NCBI GenBank assembly: GCA_907163375.1
Contig: CAJQUW010008963.1
Coordinates: 21,001-85,000, forward strand
Source of the DNA: Prostheceraeus crozeri
Taxonomy: Eukaryota > Platyhelminthes > Polycladida > Euryleptidae
Direction of reading: 5' to 3'
DNA length: 64,000 nucleotides
This document shows positions 24,075 to 35,087 of this stretch, in pieces. Position numbers and translations under genes: made by a program. A model generated the notes under the pieces. That model ran no database searches, was not told where the DNA came from, and worked only from the letters and a program-made list of their open reading frames with translations. Each line of letters starts with the position of its first letter. Within the stretch, counting starts at the first letter, position 1.

Positions 24075-24751
24075 TCAATTGAATTCATTTATTAATTGAA
24101 AAGTGATTGTTGCTGTGGACACAGGAAATATCAATCTGTTTTCACAAGACATCTGCAATTCACATAAATCAGATCAAATAGCTTTCAATGCAGCATTCAT
24201 CATTCACTGACTCAGATCATTTATTTGATTGATTTTTATTTAAATGGTTTGGGAATGTCTTTGTAATTGAAGAGTGAAGGCAATGAGCTTCAACTTACCA
24301 GGCTTGGAGACAATGATGTGGTTTATCCGATCACCTGCAATCTGGAAGGGCTCGCTGTCTATCAGCAGAACCATCTTCTCTTCTTTCACATTGCACCTAT
24401 CACAAGTATTGCCCGCAGAGTCAGCGAACTTCACATCATCAACTTGAAAGACGAGAACATCATCCTCGCTCAATCCAACTCTCCTCCTCAGAGCTGTCTC
24501 CTCCGCCGACCTTCCCATCTTCTTGCAGATGGCTTCACGGACGTCCTTCACTGTAGGCGAGGAACGAATGTCCAAGACGACGGACGACTTCTCATCACTG
24601 TCCAGTTCCTCAATCATGAAGGGAAATCCTGTAGAGAAATAGAACAGAGATCAGGAATGGAATTCCAACAGAACCAGCCATTGTCTCAGTTGTCACCTAC
24701 AGAACACAGAATGTAATAGAAGGACACATAAGCAAATAATGGCAATGTCAT
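24075..24751 (-). CDS. Predicted secreted 140-residue protein, cluster copy B (three exons)
   Basis: Same three-exon plan as copy A: exon 1 24751-24697 (signal peptide identical to A), intron 68 bp, exon 2 24628-24299 (330 nt), intron 186 bp, exon 3 24112-24075. All GT-AG borders and phases are kept and exon 2 is open. Exon 2 differs from A at about twenty residues, for example IEELDSDEKSS in place of IGELFGGEKSS, TCDRCN in place of TCSLWN, and MVLLIDSE in place of RVLLSDSE, which adds a second Cys to the TC motif. Copy C lies 1.4 kb upstream on the same strand, in tandem. Function is unknown, and a tandem family of secreted effectors or recognition proteins is only a guess from the organisation. 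Confidence 0.65.
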
Positions 24752-25512
24752 GCCACTGTCAACATGAAGGTCAAACAATTATTTATAGGAGATTGATTAT
24801 GAACACACTTTCTCATGTCGAAATTCCCCTTCAAGTTCACATTTGATGTTAAATTTCATGTTTGCGGACGATTTATAGCTGAATTGTGATATTTTGATTA
24901 AAAGCTATATCATTATTTCACTTTCACTACAATTAGACATGAATTTCACTTTCACAATTTTTTCGCAACATACTTCATTCTTATCAGCAACTATTCATTC
25001 TACTTGATATCTAATGAGTTTTATTCCACTGCATTTCCTCTAATATACTCCACCTCCTAATAAACAACACCCTCTACTAAGCGCCGCAGCATGGAGGTCA
25101 TTTTTTCAATACGCGACGTACATTGAGAGTCAGAAAAGAATGATTGAGTGTATTTATTGTCCATTGAACTAAGAAAACAAGGATATAATGTCCCTGGAAT
25201 GCTTGATGCTTGCGCTGTTTGTAGTTTATATTCTGATTGAAGAAGTCGCACAACAAAAGCGACACACACAGTCTCACACTCAAATCAATGCATTGAAATC
25301 AACAGCGTCATCGGCATCACATTCTGAATATGATTCGTTAACTTATAGGGCTTCATGTACCGAGCACTGACTCATCACGCTCAAGTTGTGAGGCCGTTTC
25401 AAGTGACCATAGGGAAGAAACAGCAAATACGATACAAGAACTGTAAAATTGTAAGCACTTACAAGCTTATGATAGATTCGGAGGCATCACCTAACTTTTA
25501 TATAGAAATTGA

Positions 25513-26189
25513 TCAATTGAATTCATTTATTAATTGAAAAGTGATTGTTGCTGTGGACACAGGAAATATCAATCTTTTTTCACAAGACATCTGCAATTCA
25601 CATAAATGAGATCAAATAGCTTTCAATGCAGCATTCATCATTCACTGACTAAGATCATTTATTTGAATGATTTTTATTTGAATGGTTTGGAAATGTCTTT
25701 GTAATTGAAGAGTGAAGGCAATGAGCTTCAACTTACCAGGCTTGGAGACAATGATGTGGTTTCTCCGATAACCTGCAATCTGGAAGGGCTCGCTGTCTGA
25801 CAGCAGAACCCTCTTCACTTCTTTCACATTGCACCTATCACAAGTATTGCCCGCAGAGTCAGCGAACTTCCCATCATCAACTTGAAAGACGAGAACATCA
25901 TCCTCGCTCAATCCAACTCTCCTCCTCAGAGCTGTCTCCTCCGCCGACCTTCCCATCTTCTTGCAGATGGCTTCACGGACGTCCTTCACTGTAGGTGAGG
26001 AACGAATGTCCAAGAAGACGGACGACTTCTCATCACTGTCCAGTTCCTCAATCATGAAGGGAATTCCTGTAGAGACAGAGAACAGAGATCAGGAATGGAA
26101 TTCCAACAGAACCAGCCATTATCTCAGGTGTCACCTACAGAACACAGAATGTAATAGAAGGACACATAAGCAAATAATGGCAATGTCAT
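25513..26189 (-). CDS. Predicted secreted 140-residue protein, cluster copy C (three exons)
   Basis: Exon 1 26189-26135, intron 68 bp, exon 2 26066-25737 (330 nt), intron 186 bp, exon 3 25550-25513. Exons 1 and 3 match copies A and B. Exon 2 is a mosaic: the start (IEELDSDEKSS) and TCDRCN match B, while RVLLSDSEPFQIAGY matches A. The upstream flank, with its TATAAAAAGG/TCAGTT pair, matches A. This suggests gene conversion or unequal crossing-over within the cluster. The open frame, splice sites and TATAAATA box are all intact. No domain family is recognised; the region TVKDVREAICKKMGRSAEE looks like one amphipathic helix. Confidence 0.67.
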
Positions 26190-26777
26190 GCCACTGTCAA
26201 CATGAAGGTCAGTCAAACAATTATTTATAGGAGATTGATTATGAACACACTTTCTCATGTCGAAATTCCCTTGAAGTTCAAATCTGATGTTAAATTTTCT
26301 GTTTGAGGTCGATTGAGGCTGAATTGTGATTTTGAAGGAAGAATATTTTAACTTTCACAATACTTTTTGACATGAACTGTTCCTATGCTCTGATGATTTT
26401 TACGTAATGTACTCAGGCTTGCCGTGGGTATCGGGATTCTGTGAATATACCCATAGGAATGGGTATCCTTGGGTATGGTGTTGGTGTGGGTGCTGATGCC
26501 ATCCCCACAGCTGCCACAGCGCTTCTATGGAGATTTTGTGGGGATTGCCATGATTTTTGACATTCACTAGAAGCTGTCAGAACTGATATCACTTAATAAA
26601 TTCTGACTTTGAATTATCAAACAACTTGCTATCTAACCCTTAATTCTACAAGTATGAAATATCTGTGCTGATTTCAAATGCGCACCACATTGACAATGAT
26701 TTTGAATGACTAATAATAGCCTAGATGAGTCTTGGACGCCTGAGGGGGAAGAACGCTGTGAGCTGGTTTTAGGGTAG

Positions 26778-26812
26778 AACTGAAAGGAGGCTGATTCGCA
26801 CGCCTTTTTATA
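26778..26812 (-). promoter_or_regulatory. Candidate TATA plus Inr core promoter, unit C
   Basis: Minus-strand TATAAAAAGG (26812-26803) with TCAGTT 31 bases on (26783-26778). The layout is the same as in unit A although intervening bases differ, including one missing C. Confidence 0.35.
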
Positions 26813-27006
26813 CAGGTATACTCGACGGCATAGGTAATGCCGGTAAATCACTTGCATGCAGATCAAATCACTTTGATTCATAATGATTTTGACGTAATAT
26901 AATTGCTTTCGTGACAAATGCGAATATCATCTGAAACTGGTCACGGCATAAAAGAAGTCCTGATCCTGGTATCAACAACAACATGACAATGTGGAATTAT
27001 CATTTG

Positions 27007-28273
27007 TCAGGACTTGTCGACATTTAACTTTAGCTTTCTATCACAGAAATATCTTTGAACATCTAAAATGTTAGGAGCAGCATTGCAGCGCGGCAATGGT
27101 TCAACCAAGGTGATGTCGTCAGCATAAATTACCATAGTGCACGAAGGAAGAATCGAGGAGAATCCTCGGTTAATGCCCATTGATGCAAGACGATCAATTA
27201 AGCAGTTGTGATTTACACTTTCAAAAGCTTTTGATAAGTCAAGACACGTTATTCGGACCACTCTCACATCACCTTCCTCCAAATATGACGTAGTTGAGTC
27301 ATGAATTTTTACCAAAGCACATTCAGTGGATCCATTTCTCCGATAAGCAAAGCGGTATGGACCAAACAACAATTCAATGGACGGTAAGATAGACCTGAGA
27401 ACTATTCGCTCCAAAAGCTTGGCTAAGGTTGGTAGCAGCGAAATGGGTCGAAAGTCTTTCAATTTTGGATTATTTCGCTTCGGAATCGGGGCTGTATCGG
27501 CCAACTTCCATTGAGATGGAAAGCACTGAGTATCTACCGAAAATCGAAAGATCATATATACGGTATAGGCTACGATATCTGAACAGGCTGTCAGCAGGAG
27601 GTTTGGAATTTTGTTACTGACAATTGTGAGAGAAGTCGTCTCACATTAGAGACTGAAAATGAAGGGTTCCAATTCTCATCATTAATAGCTTGAAAAACAT
27701 TAGACTCATTCAAATCAGTCACATAACTGGCACAGAACTCAGTATGCAGCGATGATACGAGTGATTGAATGTTACCATATTGCCTGATCAGAGACTCAAA
27801 CGGTTTTGAGGAACATTTGTCTCTTACTTGGTTGACCACCTTCCATGTGTTTTTGTTGGATTGAATTTGCCTTTGCGACCAATTTAGCTTCGACTTATTT
27901 ATTTCAAGCTTGAATTTCACCTTATAGTGCTCGTACAAAGCCCAGTCTCTGCATCGAAATGCCTGCCATCGTTCGTTGAATAACTTTTTGAGAAGTGGTG
28001 TTACCCAAGGCTTGTCATTGGATGACATATGAAAATGGGATAACAGACGCAGCTTCCTGAAAACACGTATAAAATATCTCACACATATCATTCACTGACG
28101 CAACGTGAAGCATGGCAGAGAAATTCATCGAGGATAGAGTCATTCGAAAGTTGTCGATGTAATGTGTATGTAATGTCATATTGTGTAAATGACAGTGTTT
28201 GAAGCGGCTTGGTATTTGGTGGCCAGCGTTCAGAGAAGTCGGCCGGGGCCGGGCTGGCGGCCGACATATTCAA
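27007..28273 (-). pseudogene. L2/CR1-like LINE fragment: linker and reverse transcriptase, internally deleted
   Basis: Minus-strand LINE ORF2 piece. The linker (27591-28091) carries KPWVTPLLKKLFNERWQAFR and NTWKVVNQVRDKC. It is followed in another frame (27007-27555) by the RT: PSQWKLADTAPIPKRNNPKL, FRPISLLPTLAKLLERIVL, YRRNGSTECALVKI, TCLDLSKAFESVNH (catalytic motif A), then MVIYADDITLV (catalytic motif C). The segment between motif A and YADD is much too short and the usual GVPQGSVLGP block is absent, so there is an internal deletion of well over 100 bases. The upstream endonuclease and downstream thumb are missing. Confidence 0.85.
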
Positions 28274-30284
28274 TACCGGTCGGTGGCCGCCTTATTAAAA
28301 CCGATCAGTCGGGGATGGGACGATGGCTGCGTCTCTACAGGTTAGTGAAGGCTTTGATCGTCAGACAATATTTGGTCAACTTATGTCATTAGACATTATT
28401 GAATTTCCATAATATTATATCATAGAATGGTTGGCCTACCGGTACTCCGGATAAGCGAGAGATGTCTATCACAATACAATTTTATACGATGCAATTATTC
28501 GCACTTTGATATCATGTTTTGTGCGATGAGCGAAATGACTTATCTACAAATATAGTGAGTTGCAGGCGCACCTTATAACTTTTGATAATACGAACTGCAT
28601 TTTCAAAGTCAATCAAACACAATCAAATTGAAAACAGATAATCTAAATAATGACCCAAACCGGCATTGATATAGTAATAACATAGATGCAATGATAATAT
28701 ATGCGTGAATTTATATTCCGCCTCCACGGAAAGCTTTAAGTGGTCAGTAAATTCTGAGATCCAATATAATAAAGGTTTTTTTAACGATGAAAGTTCTGAG
28801 ATGAGCAATTTGATCACTGACTGACTGCTGATGTTATGAAATGTTGTCTGCAACGTGCAAACTTGATTTAAAGTGATTCATTGAAGTGAGAGTTACTTCT
28901 TCACTTGTGAGGGAATTCCAGTGATTAGCGACGTCAATTGAGAACTCTCTCCACTGCAGTTCAAATTCAGATCATTTGAGGTTGCATTGATGACCGCGAG
29001 TTGACGTATGAGAGTCTGGAACAATGAGCTGGCCAAACTTGTCATCAATTTTTCATTCCAGTGAGTGTCTCTTTACAACGTCAATCGCGTGCCGTTAACT
29101 TATCAAACAATTATCCACGAGCCAATGTCAAATGTTCGGTAGTAGGCCCTCTGGTTGCATCGAAATCCATTATTCATTGCATTTCTAAGCTCCACGTGTT
29201 ATGTGAATTATCCCAAGTAGTGAAATTATTCAAGATGTGGAGTAATTTTGCAATAGAAGGGCAGAGGAATGCACAATGCTTCCGAAATTCATACAAGCTA
29301 GAATACAGGATTTTGGAGTCTACATCATTGATAAAGTAGGATTTGAACTACATGTACATGCATAAACTGCCAGCAATCACTTTTTAACTTAAAGAACAAT
29401 TCGCAATATTCCTGCTACTCTCAAATTATGTTACATTTACATCCCCTTGATGTTGTAGTGATTGACTAAGCAATTTATTCTAGACTGAATGTCGTCAACA
29501 GTCGACAAGGGTTTGATTAAATCAACCAGCCGACCAGTCTTCCAAACTTGCGGCCGATTCCAACGCTGCTAAATGGTCTAGAGCGGATATTTTTACATGC
29601 AAGAGCTTCTTGGCAATGCAAAAGGTAATCGTCGCATGGATAAATATGACGACTTATCAAATAGAAGTCGAGCAGCTGCACAAATCCGCGAGTTATTGGT
29701 GCAAAAATTTAATTCCTGCGTTAAGATTCTGTGTCAATTTGCCCATTTGCGTAACTTTTCATCTCATGTCAAACTGAACCATTTTGGATGCGTTTCTACA
29801 AGTGCATGTAAAAGGAAGCTCAAATGACGGAAAATTCAAATGCGATATCTTGAAACATTGTATTTGACATGGTAGTTTCTTTCAGGTTCTAGTGGATTAA
29901 ATATCTTTTTCTGTAAAACCTCATATTGCCGTAGTATTTTGTACCATCGTAACGAGTGAGGATGAATTGACAAAATTGACAAAATTGTTTTGAGAGTGAT
30001 GAACGTGTTTTGGGCTCAGTATTGAGATACACATGTAGACGAAACTGGACATTCTCAAATCCATAATGTCGATATGTTTTTGCTCTATTTTTTCGACGAA
30101 ACTGTTTGAAATTGTGAATCATATGAGTCAATCCTTCTTCGGTGTGTCGACACGTATAACTTCAAAATGGGGTATCTGATTGGATTTTGGGACGTCAAGC
30201 TTGATCTGATTTTTGTTGGTGTTACACATTTTACTGACATAATTCCTTAATATAGAAATACAGTCGAATGCAGTATTTTCAGAC
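28274..30284. other. No gene seen, with one GC-rich patch
   Basis: The GC-rich stretch 28228-28320 is rich in GGCCGG words. The rest is AT-rich, with short frames and no motif that I can place. Confidence 0.4.
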
Positions 30285-30733
30285 ATGAAATCAACGCTTG
30301 CACGACTTGAGAACATTGCATGCCGATTTGAAAATAGTCTTCCAATAGAGCCGCCTCAAAATCGAATGTACAACGGTGTTATTTTCTCAAAGCATTGCAT
30401 CGAGGCTGTAGAAGAAATGTCCAAGCATCCCAGATCAGTCTGTAAAGTGACAAGGAAAGCTCTAAAGGACGTTTTTACAAAAGATGAATTGCGCACCAAA
30501 ACTCCTGGAGGGTCGGGCACTAGTGCCAAACAAATGGACCACCAACGTTTAAAGGCTGTGAAAGAAAAGCTTTTCTTATTTTTACAAAATCTATTACTCA
30601 TTATGTTGCGAAGGAGTATTACCATTGTTGGCTGGGCATTGCCTATCAGATGGAATTTCATCACCTATCTGGTCACTCCATATCCGCTAAGTTGCCCGAC
30701 GAGTATCCCAATTACTTGGAGCATTGTTTCTAG
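30285..30733 (+). pseudogene. BEN-domain protein exon, with one frame change
   Basis: BEN domains bind DNA or mediate protein contacts in chromatin factors and in some transposon and viral proteins. The frame from 30285 reads FSKHCIEAVEEMSKHPRSVC, KVTRKALKDVFTKDELRTKT and KQMDHQRLKAVKEKLF, which fits the BEN pattern (aliphatic helix, LF-T-EEL, then a basic helix near the end). After a T-rich run near 30575-30585 the sense reading passes to the +1 frame (THYVAKEYYHCWLGIAYQME, ending at TAG 30731). A good acceptor-like TTTTCAG lies just upstream of the first ATG, so this may be a last exon. The frame change could be real decay or a sequence error in a homopolymer. Host or mobile origin is open. 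Confidence 0.5.
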
Positions 30734-30778
30734 CCCGTACCTACTTCAGCCCCAGTTGTTCGTACTTCATAGGACTCG

Positions 30779-30841
30779 ATTTAAGGACTATTATCATTAT
30801 TATTATTTATTGATTATCATAATAAATTATTATTATCAGTA
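30779..30841. repeat. TTA/ATT-rich microsatellite
   Basis: Degenerate (ATT)n/(TTA)n run directly downstream of the BEN frame. Confidence 0.8.
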
Positions 30842-30878
30842 ATATTCATTGATCTATAATCTGCTGCCAGTACAGAAT

Positions 30879-31195
30879 TAGACCGGTCGTCTCTTCTTCT
30901 GTTTGACTGGAAAGAAAGCATTGGAACATGTAACGTTAATGTAATGTCACAATCTACTGATATGATATCACAGCAATCGAACAATGAACAGCCAGTTCAA
31001 CATTAAACACGCCAAATTGTACGAAGTTTCAGTGACTGTTATCAACCGGATCACACAGCAAAAAGACACACTCCTATCTCTGCACGGTAATAAATATTTC
31101 ATTTTGCCCACTTATTTAGTTCCTGCATGTGGCATCATTTTGAATCAGTTTGCACTAGTAATGCACTTCATCAATCTAGCAAAGTGACACGCTTA
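30879..31195 (-). repeat. Dispersed repeat, minus-oriented copy
   Basis: Reverse complement of parts of 14500-15005, with small differences and a deletion. Confidence 0.7.
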
Positions 31196-31242
31196 AACGC
31201 TTAAACAATTTATTCTGTGGCTGTCGGACTCCGACCGCCTGT

Positions 31243-31270
31243 CAGCTGTTGATCACGTGATCTACAGCTG
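31243..31270. promoter_or_regulatory. 28-bp palindrome holding three E-boxes
   Basis: Arms CAGCTGT and ACAGCTG flank GATCACGTGATC; the whole is palindromic except for one symmetric mismatch pair. It contains CAGCTG, CACGTG and CAGCTG, all CANNTG sites bound by bHLH factors. A regulatory role is inference. Confidence 0.35.
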
Positions 31271-32612
31271 ATTGGTGATCGGACCTGTGCGTTCCCTGAT
31301 ATTGACAGATTGCCTTTGCTGTGTGTTTTGGCTCCGTCAATTTTTGCCTTCAAACAATGTTTAAAGAATGCGCTTCAATTGTGTTATTGTGACGGGAGAA
31401 ATCATTTTTACGCTGGTCTGTAAGAGCTACCACCAGTGGCCATCACTTGCTTTTCTGTAAATTACTTTGTGGAATAAATTTATCTTATTTGTGATGCTTT
31501 TGTTCTTTCGCATTTGATTAAATGTGAATGTGAATTCGGCCTGCTCATGATTCTCCTGAGATTGAATGAATTGACGGCTATAGAGCTAAGTTCGTATTCT
31601 CCGTCTGATGGAAAGTGCACCTATCTGAGGGGATGAAGGAGCGCAATATCCCATCCAAGATGCTGAAGCGGAACACTATAGACGAGCTGAACCGTCTGGG
31701 GCCACCATCATCAACAACGTCCACTGCTGCTATTACAAGGTAATCACGTCCTCGTGCCCATACAATCGAAACCGCACGCAAAGTGACCGCGAAAGCGGCG
31801 AGGACAGCAGCGGCAGCAGCAGCGAAGAAGAGGAAAGCAGTGGCAGCAGACATCATTTTCAAGGCACTTCCAACCTACAAGAAGCAACTTTTTATACCTG
31901 GATATGAAATCTCTCTATCACTACATTACTCCATATCTAACGAGCCAATAGCTGGGAAATTTCGTGTTCCTATCAAAGGCATCATGTATTTGGTATTATT
32001 GCAGCTGAATCAATTTACATTGAAGGGTGCTACCGTCGGCCATGCATAGCATTTGCAGCATTGTACGAATTTGGATTAATTCACCCAGGACTATGAATCG
32101 TGGAGATGAAGAGGAACTGAGCACAACTCATGTATGTGACAATTCATATACATTCAAAGTGTCTTCTACCAGCTTGACTTTGGCAAAGAAGTGTTAAAGT
32201 GCCATGAATCATTTTCTGTGTATGGACAGGAAATCCTATGTCAGACGTAGCACAATGCTTTGCTCTTTGTTCAATCATAAACAAGAATTCCAAATAACTG
32301 CTGTTAAGAACCAATCCTCCGGATCATGTGGACAACATGCGAAGTCAGCATGATGTGGGAATGTTGCTCGGAATGACCGCAAATAAAAGTAATTGAGATG
32401 CTAAATTGATGTCAGCGAATGTGAATTAGGCCTGCTCATGATTCCTGACATTGAATGAAATGACGGCCTGTGTTTGTGTTTTACGTCTGAGGATACAACT
32501 CTTGCATCTGAAGAGTATTCATTAGGACATTCATTCAATAACACAGTCGTTAACAAGGATCAGACAGCATTCCATGCAAGCGTTCCGATAACGCGAAATA
32601 CAAAGCTTTTAC
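31271..32612. other. Mostly no gene seen
   Basis: An 88-codon frame at 31783-32049 opens with an Ala/Lys run (TAAAAAAKKRKAVAADIIF) and has no known motif. A possible short exon on the plus strand near 31635-31739 ends in AAG followed by GTAATC. I cannot assemble a gene. Confidence 0.3.
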
Positions 32613-32954
32613 CTGGAGGAGAGGCGATAATTGTGTTCTTCCAATGGCTTGCTATTGGGAAGGAGTCGTCGTGATTGAGGAAGTCAATTCTGAGGTTTTC
32701 CACTTCATAGGTGGAATAGCATCTGCCTGCAGTGTCAGCAAAGTCTTCAAAAAAACCTCCGGAAATTTTGTATACTTCAACACCTTTGCAGATGCCGAAA
32801 TGCCTGATCAACACAACGTCCTGAACGGAGCGTTTCATTTCCTTCGATAAGTGGAGTCGGAGATCTTTCACAGACGGAGGACTCGGGAAGTGAAGGGTGG
32901 AATTGTCAAGACCTAGGAAGTCCATGAAGTAGTTCTTGATCTCTATCCAGACAC
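32613..32954 (-). CDS. Diverged paralogue of the secreted-protein exon 2 (single exon seen)
   Basis: A 342-nt exon (114 codons) bounded by an acceptor (TTTTCCTTTCAG) and a donor (GTAAAAGC), both phase 1, as in exon 2 of copies A-C. The protein aligns along its length: PSPPSVKDLRLHLSKEMKRS against SSPTVKDVREAICKEMGRSA, FADTAGRCYSTYEVENLRI against FADSAGKTCSLWNVKEVKR, and NTIIASPPG against NHIIVSKPG. Overall identity is low (roughly a third), so it split off long before A-C. It has an extra N-terminal stretch (VWIEIKNYFMDFLGLDNS). I could not identify exon 1. A possible last exon starts after TACTCTTCAG near 32510. Conservation of phase and length argues for a real gene family. Confidence 0.6.
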
Positions 32955-33480
32955 CTGAAAGGAAAAGACACAAATGATATCCTCAGATTTTATGATATCA
33001 TTTGACAACACCAAGCGAACAATATGAAAAACTATGTCAATGTACAATTTATATGCATGATATAATATGTACATGTATATATATAAAAAGTGAAATACAA
33101 ATAACATAAAATATGTAAATAATGCTACAAAAGAAAAAACAACTTTTATCAGCTGCCGATCGATTTCAGCCGTTTCTGGCTTGTCAAGGCGATCAACTGA
33201 TCTATTCAACGAAATTGTACAGAAATTTCAGATATGATATCTAAATCAAAGAAATCAAACAGCGTTGAGGCAAGGATGAAATAAATTAATTAACATAGCT
33301 TCCTTGGACTCACGGTCCAAGCGATTAGCGTCCGGGGACAACTGAAAGAAAGAAATAGCACTAAAATGACCGCCACCACAGCTCGCTATGTGTTTCCTGA
33401 CACTTAGCACACAGTATCTACTGTCTTTGATTGATCATCGGCCAAACGGGGGATGTATTTCGACGTCGGCTGACGGTACA
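32955..33480. other. No gene seen
   Basis: AT-rich. A minus-strand frame (32943-33209) contains a hydrophobic run but overlaps the predicted intron and has no homologue that I recognise. Confidence 0.35.
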
Positions 33481-33621
33481 TCGCCAGCAAATATATATAT
33501 ATATATATAATATAATTTTTAATAATATATATGATATGTATCTTTCTATACAATAACCTTTACAATTTCTACCATTATATTTATATATATATATATTTGT
33601 GAATATGGGCAGCAAATTGTT

Positions 33622-34117
33622 ATTCTTGCATGTTTCATTAAATATAATATCGCAATCAGTCTTGTTAATTTTCAAATAATGATTTTCCATAGTTCTAAAA
33701 AGTTTCTTTTCTTCATTTGTTAAAAACTTCAAAATACATTTTGAAAGCCATTTAATTGGAATCATACCGGTACTTCGGACAGTCACGGAGTTCATCTTCA
33801 GGGTAATTGAATTTGCTGAATGTACATTGATCATATTAAGGAAAAAGCTAGGAAATATAAGCTATGCATGTACAAAATTGTGAGAAAGATATCGAAAATG
33901 GAATAGAAATGGTTAACATTGGAAGAACATAGAAATGATTAGTCTAATTCATGCATAAAATGGAAATATTTTGCTACATTACTAATAAGCGATGGGTCAA
34001 ACGCTGGTCTTGTTTATTGAGAAGAGGTTGGTTCTCTTTAATGAGCAGAGCCTCGGCGATTTCCAGATCTTTCTGTTGTGGGTAATTTGCGATCACTTTT
34101 CAGTTGGATTCTATTAG
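33622..34117 (-). repeat. Left arm of a ~500-bp inverted repeat made of PLE tail sequence
   Basis: Reverse complement of 34596-35090. It contains, on the minus strand, the start of a PLE-like reading frame (MINVHSANSITLKMNSVTV) and a hammerhead-like motif (33805-33765). Confidence 0.9.
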
Positions 34118-34132
34118 TGAAACTACAGATAA

Positions 34133-34412
34133 CTACAAATAAGATGAAACTACAGACCGCTTGTATGTCTCTGGACCGAAACTATCGTAATTCAGACATT
34201 CGCCAGAATTTGTGGCTTTTCGAAAAACAGATGTTGTCAATCTAGATCCATCTTTACAGACAAATACGTCCAAGAAATTCAATCCATTTTCAGATTCGTT
34301 CTCGTGTGTGAATTTCAAACAAGAATTTGTTTCCAATTTTTGTTTTATGCGTGTGATGTCTCCATTTCTATTCAAAATCAGGAAGGAATCATTGACATAC
34401 CTTCTATCTTGA
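34133..34412 (-). pseudogene. PLE reverse-transcriptase fragment (family 2)
   Basis: Minus-strand remnant with FTHENESENGLNFLDVFVCK, matching the PLE segment after the YxDD motif (cf. LPFLDMKV in the 3.6-4.5 kb fragment). It lies in the loop of the large inverted repeat. Short, broken fossil. Confidence 0.6.
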
Positions 34413-34427
34413 TTTTGAATAGAACTC

Positions 34428-34613
34428 GTGCACCATGTTGTGTACCAATTTCATTGCCCTTCCGACGAATGTAATGACGTCAGCTACATTGGTTATACGA
34501 CAAACACACTCACACATAGATGCCAGCAACATATGTCAAACGGTTCAATAAAAACACACCTAACAACACACCAAAATTTAAAACCGGGTTACAAACTAAT
34601 AGAATCCAACTGA
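34428..34613 (+). pseudogene. PLE GIY-YIG nuclease fragment (family 2)
   Basis: Plus-strand remnant with VVYQFHCPSDECNDVSYIGY followed by TTNTLTHRCQQHM, a GIY-YIG core (VVY...YIG...R) of Penelope-like type. It faces away from the minus-strand RT fragment beside it, so two element tails meet head to head here. Confidence 0.75.
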
Positions 34614-35087
34614 AAAGTGATCGCAAATTACCCAGAACAGAAAGATCTGGAAATCGCCGAGGCTCTGCTCATTAAAGAGAACCAACCTCTTCTCAATAAA
34701 CAAGACCAGCGTTTGACCCATCGCTTATTAGTAATGTAGCAAAATATTTCCATTTTATGCATGAATTAGACTAATCATTTCTATGTTCTTCCAATGTTAA
34801 CCATTTCTATTCCATTTTCGATATCTTTCTCACAATTTTGTACATGCATAGTTTATATTTCCTAGCTTTTTCCTTAATATGATCAATGTACATTCAGCAA
34901 ATTCAATTACCCTGAAGATGGACTCCGTGACAGTCCGAAGTACCGGTATGATTCCAATTAAATGGCTTTCAAAATGTATTTTGAAGTTTTTAACAAATGA
35001 AGAAAAGAAACTTTTTAGAACTATGGAAAATCATTATTTGAAAATTAACAAGACTGATTGCGATATTATATTTAATGAAACATGCAA

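Noticed and set aside
25355-25537. A plus-strand 60-codon frame ending IEIDQLNSFIN, repeated in copy F.
   Set aside because: It is antisense to exon 3 and the downstream spacer of the secreted-protein genes; conservation is explained by the unit duplication.
31783-32049. Ala/Lys-rich 88-codon frame as a possible gene.
   Set aside because: Low-complexity start, no motif, no clear splice context.
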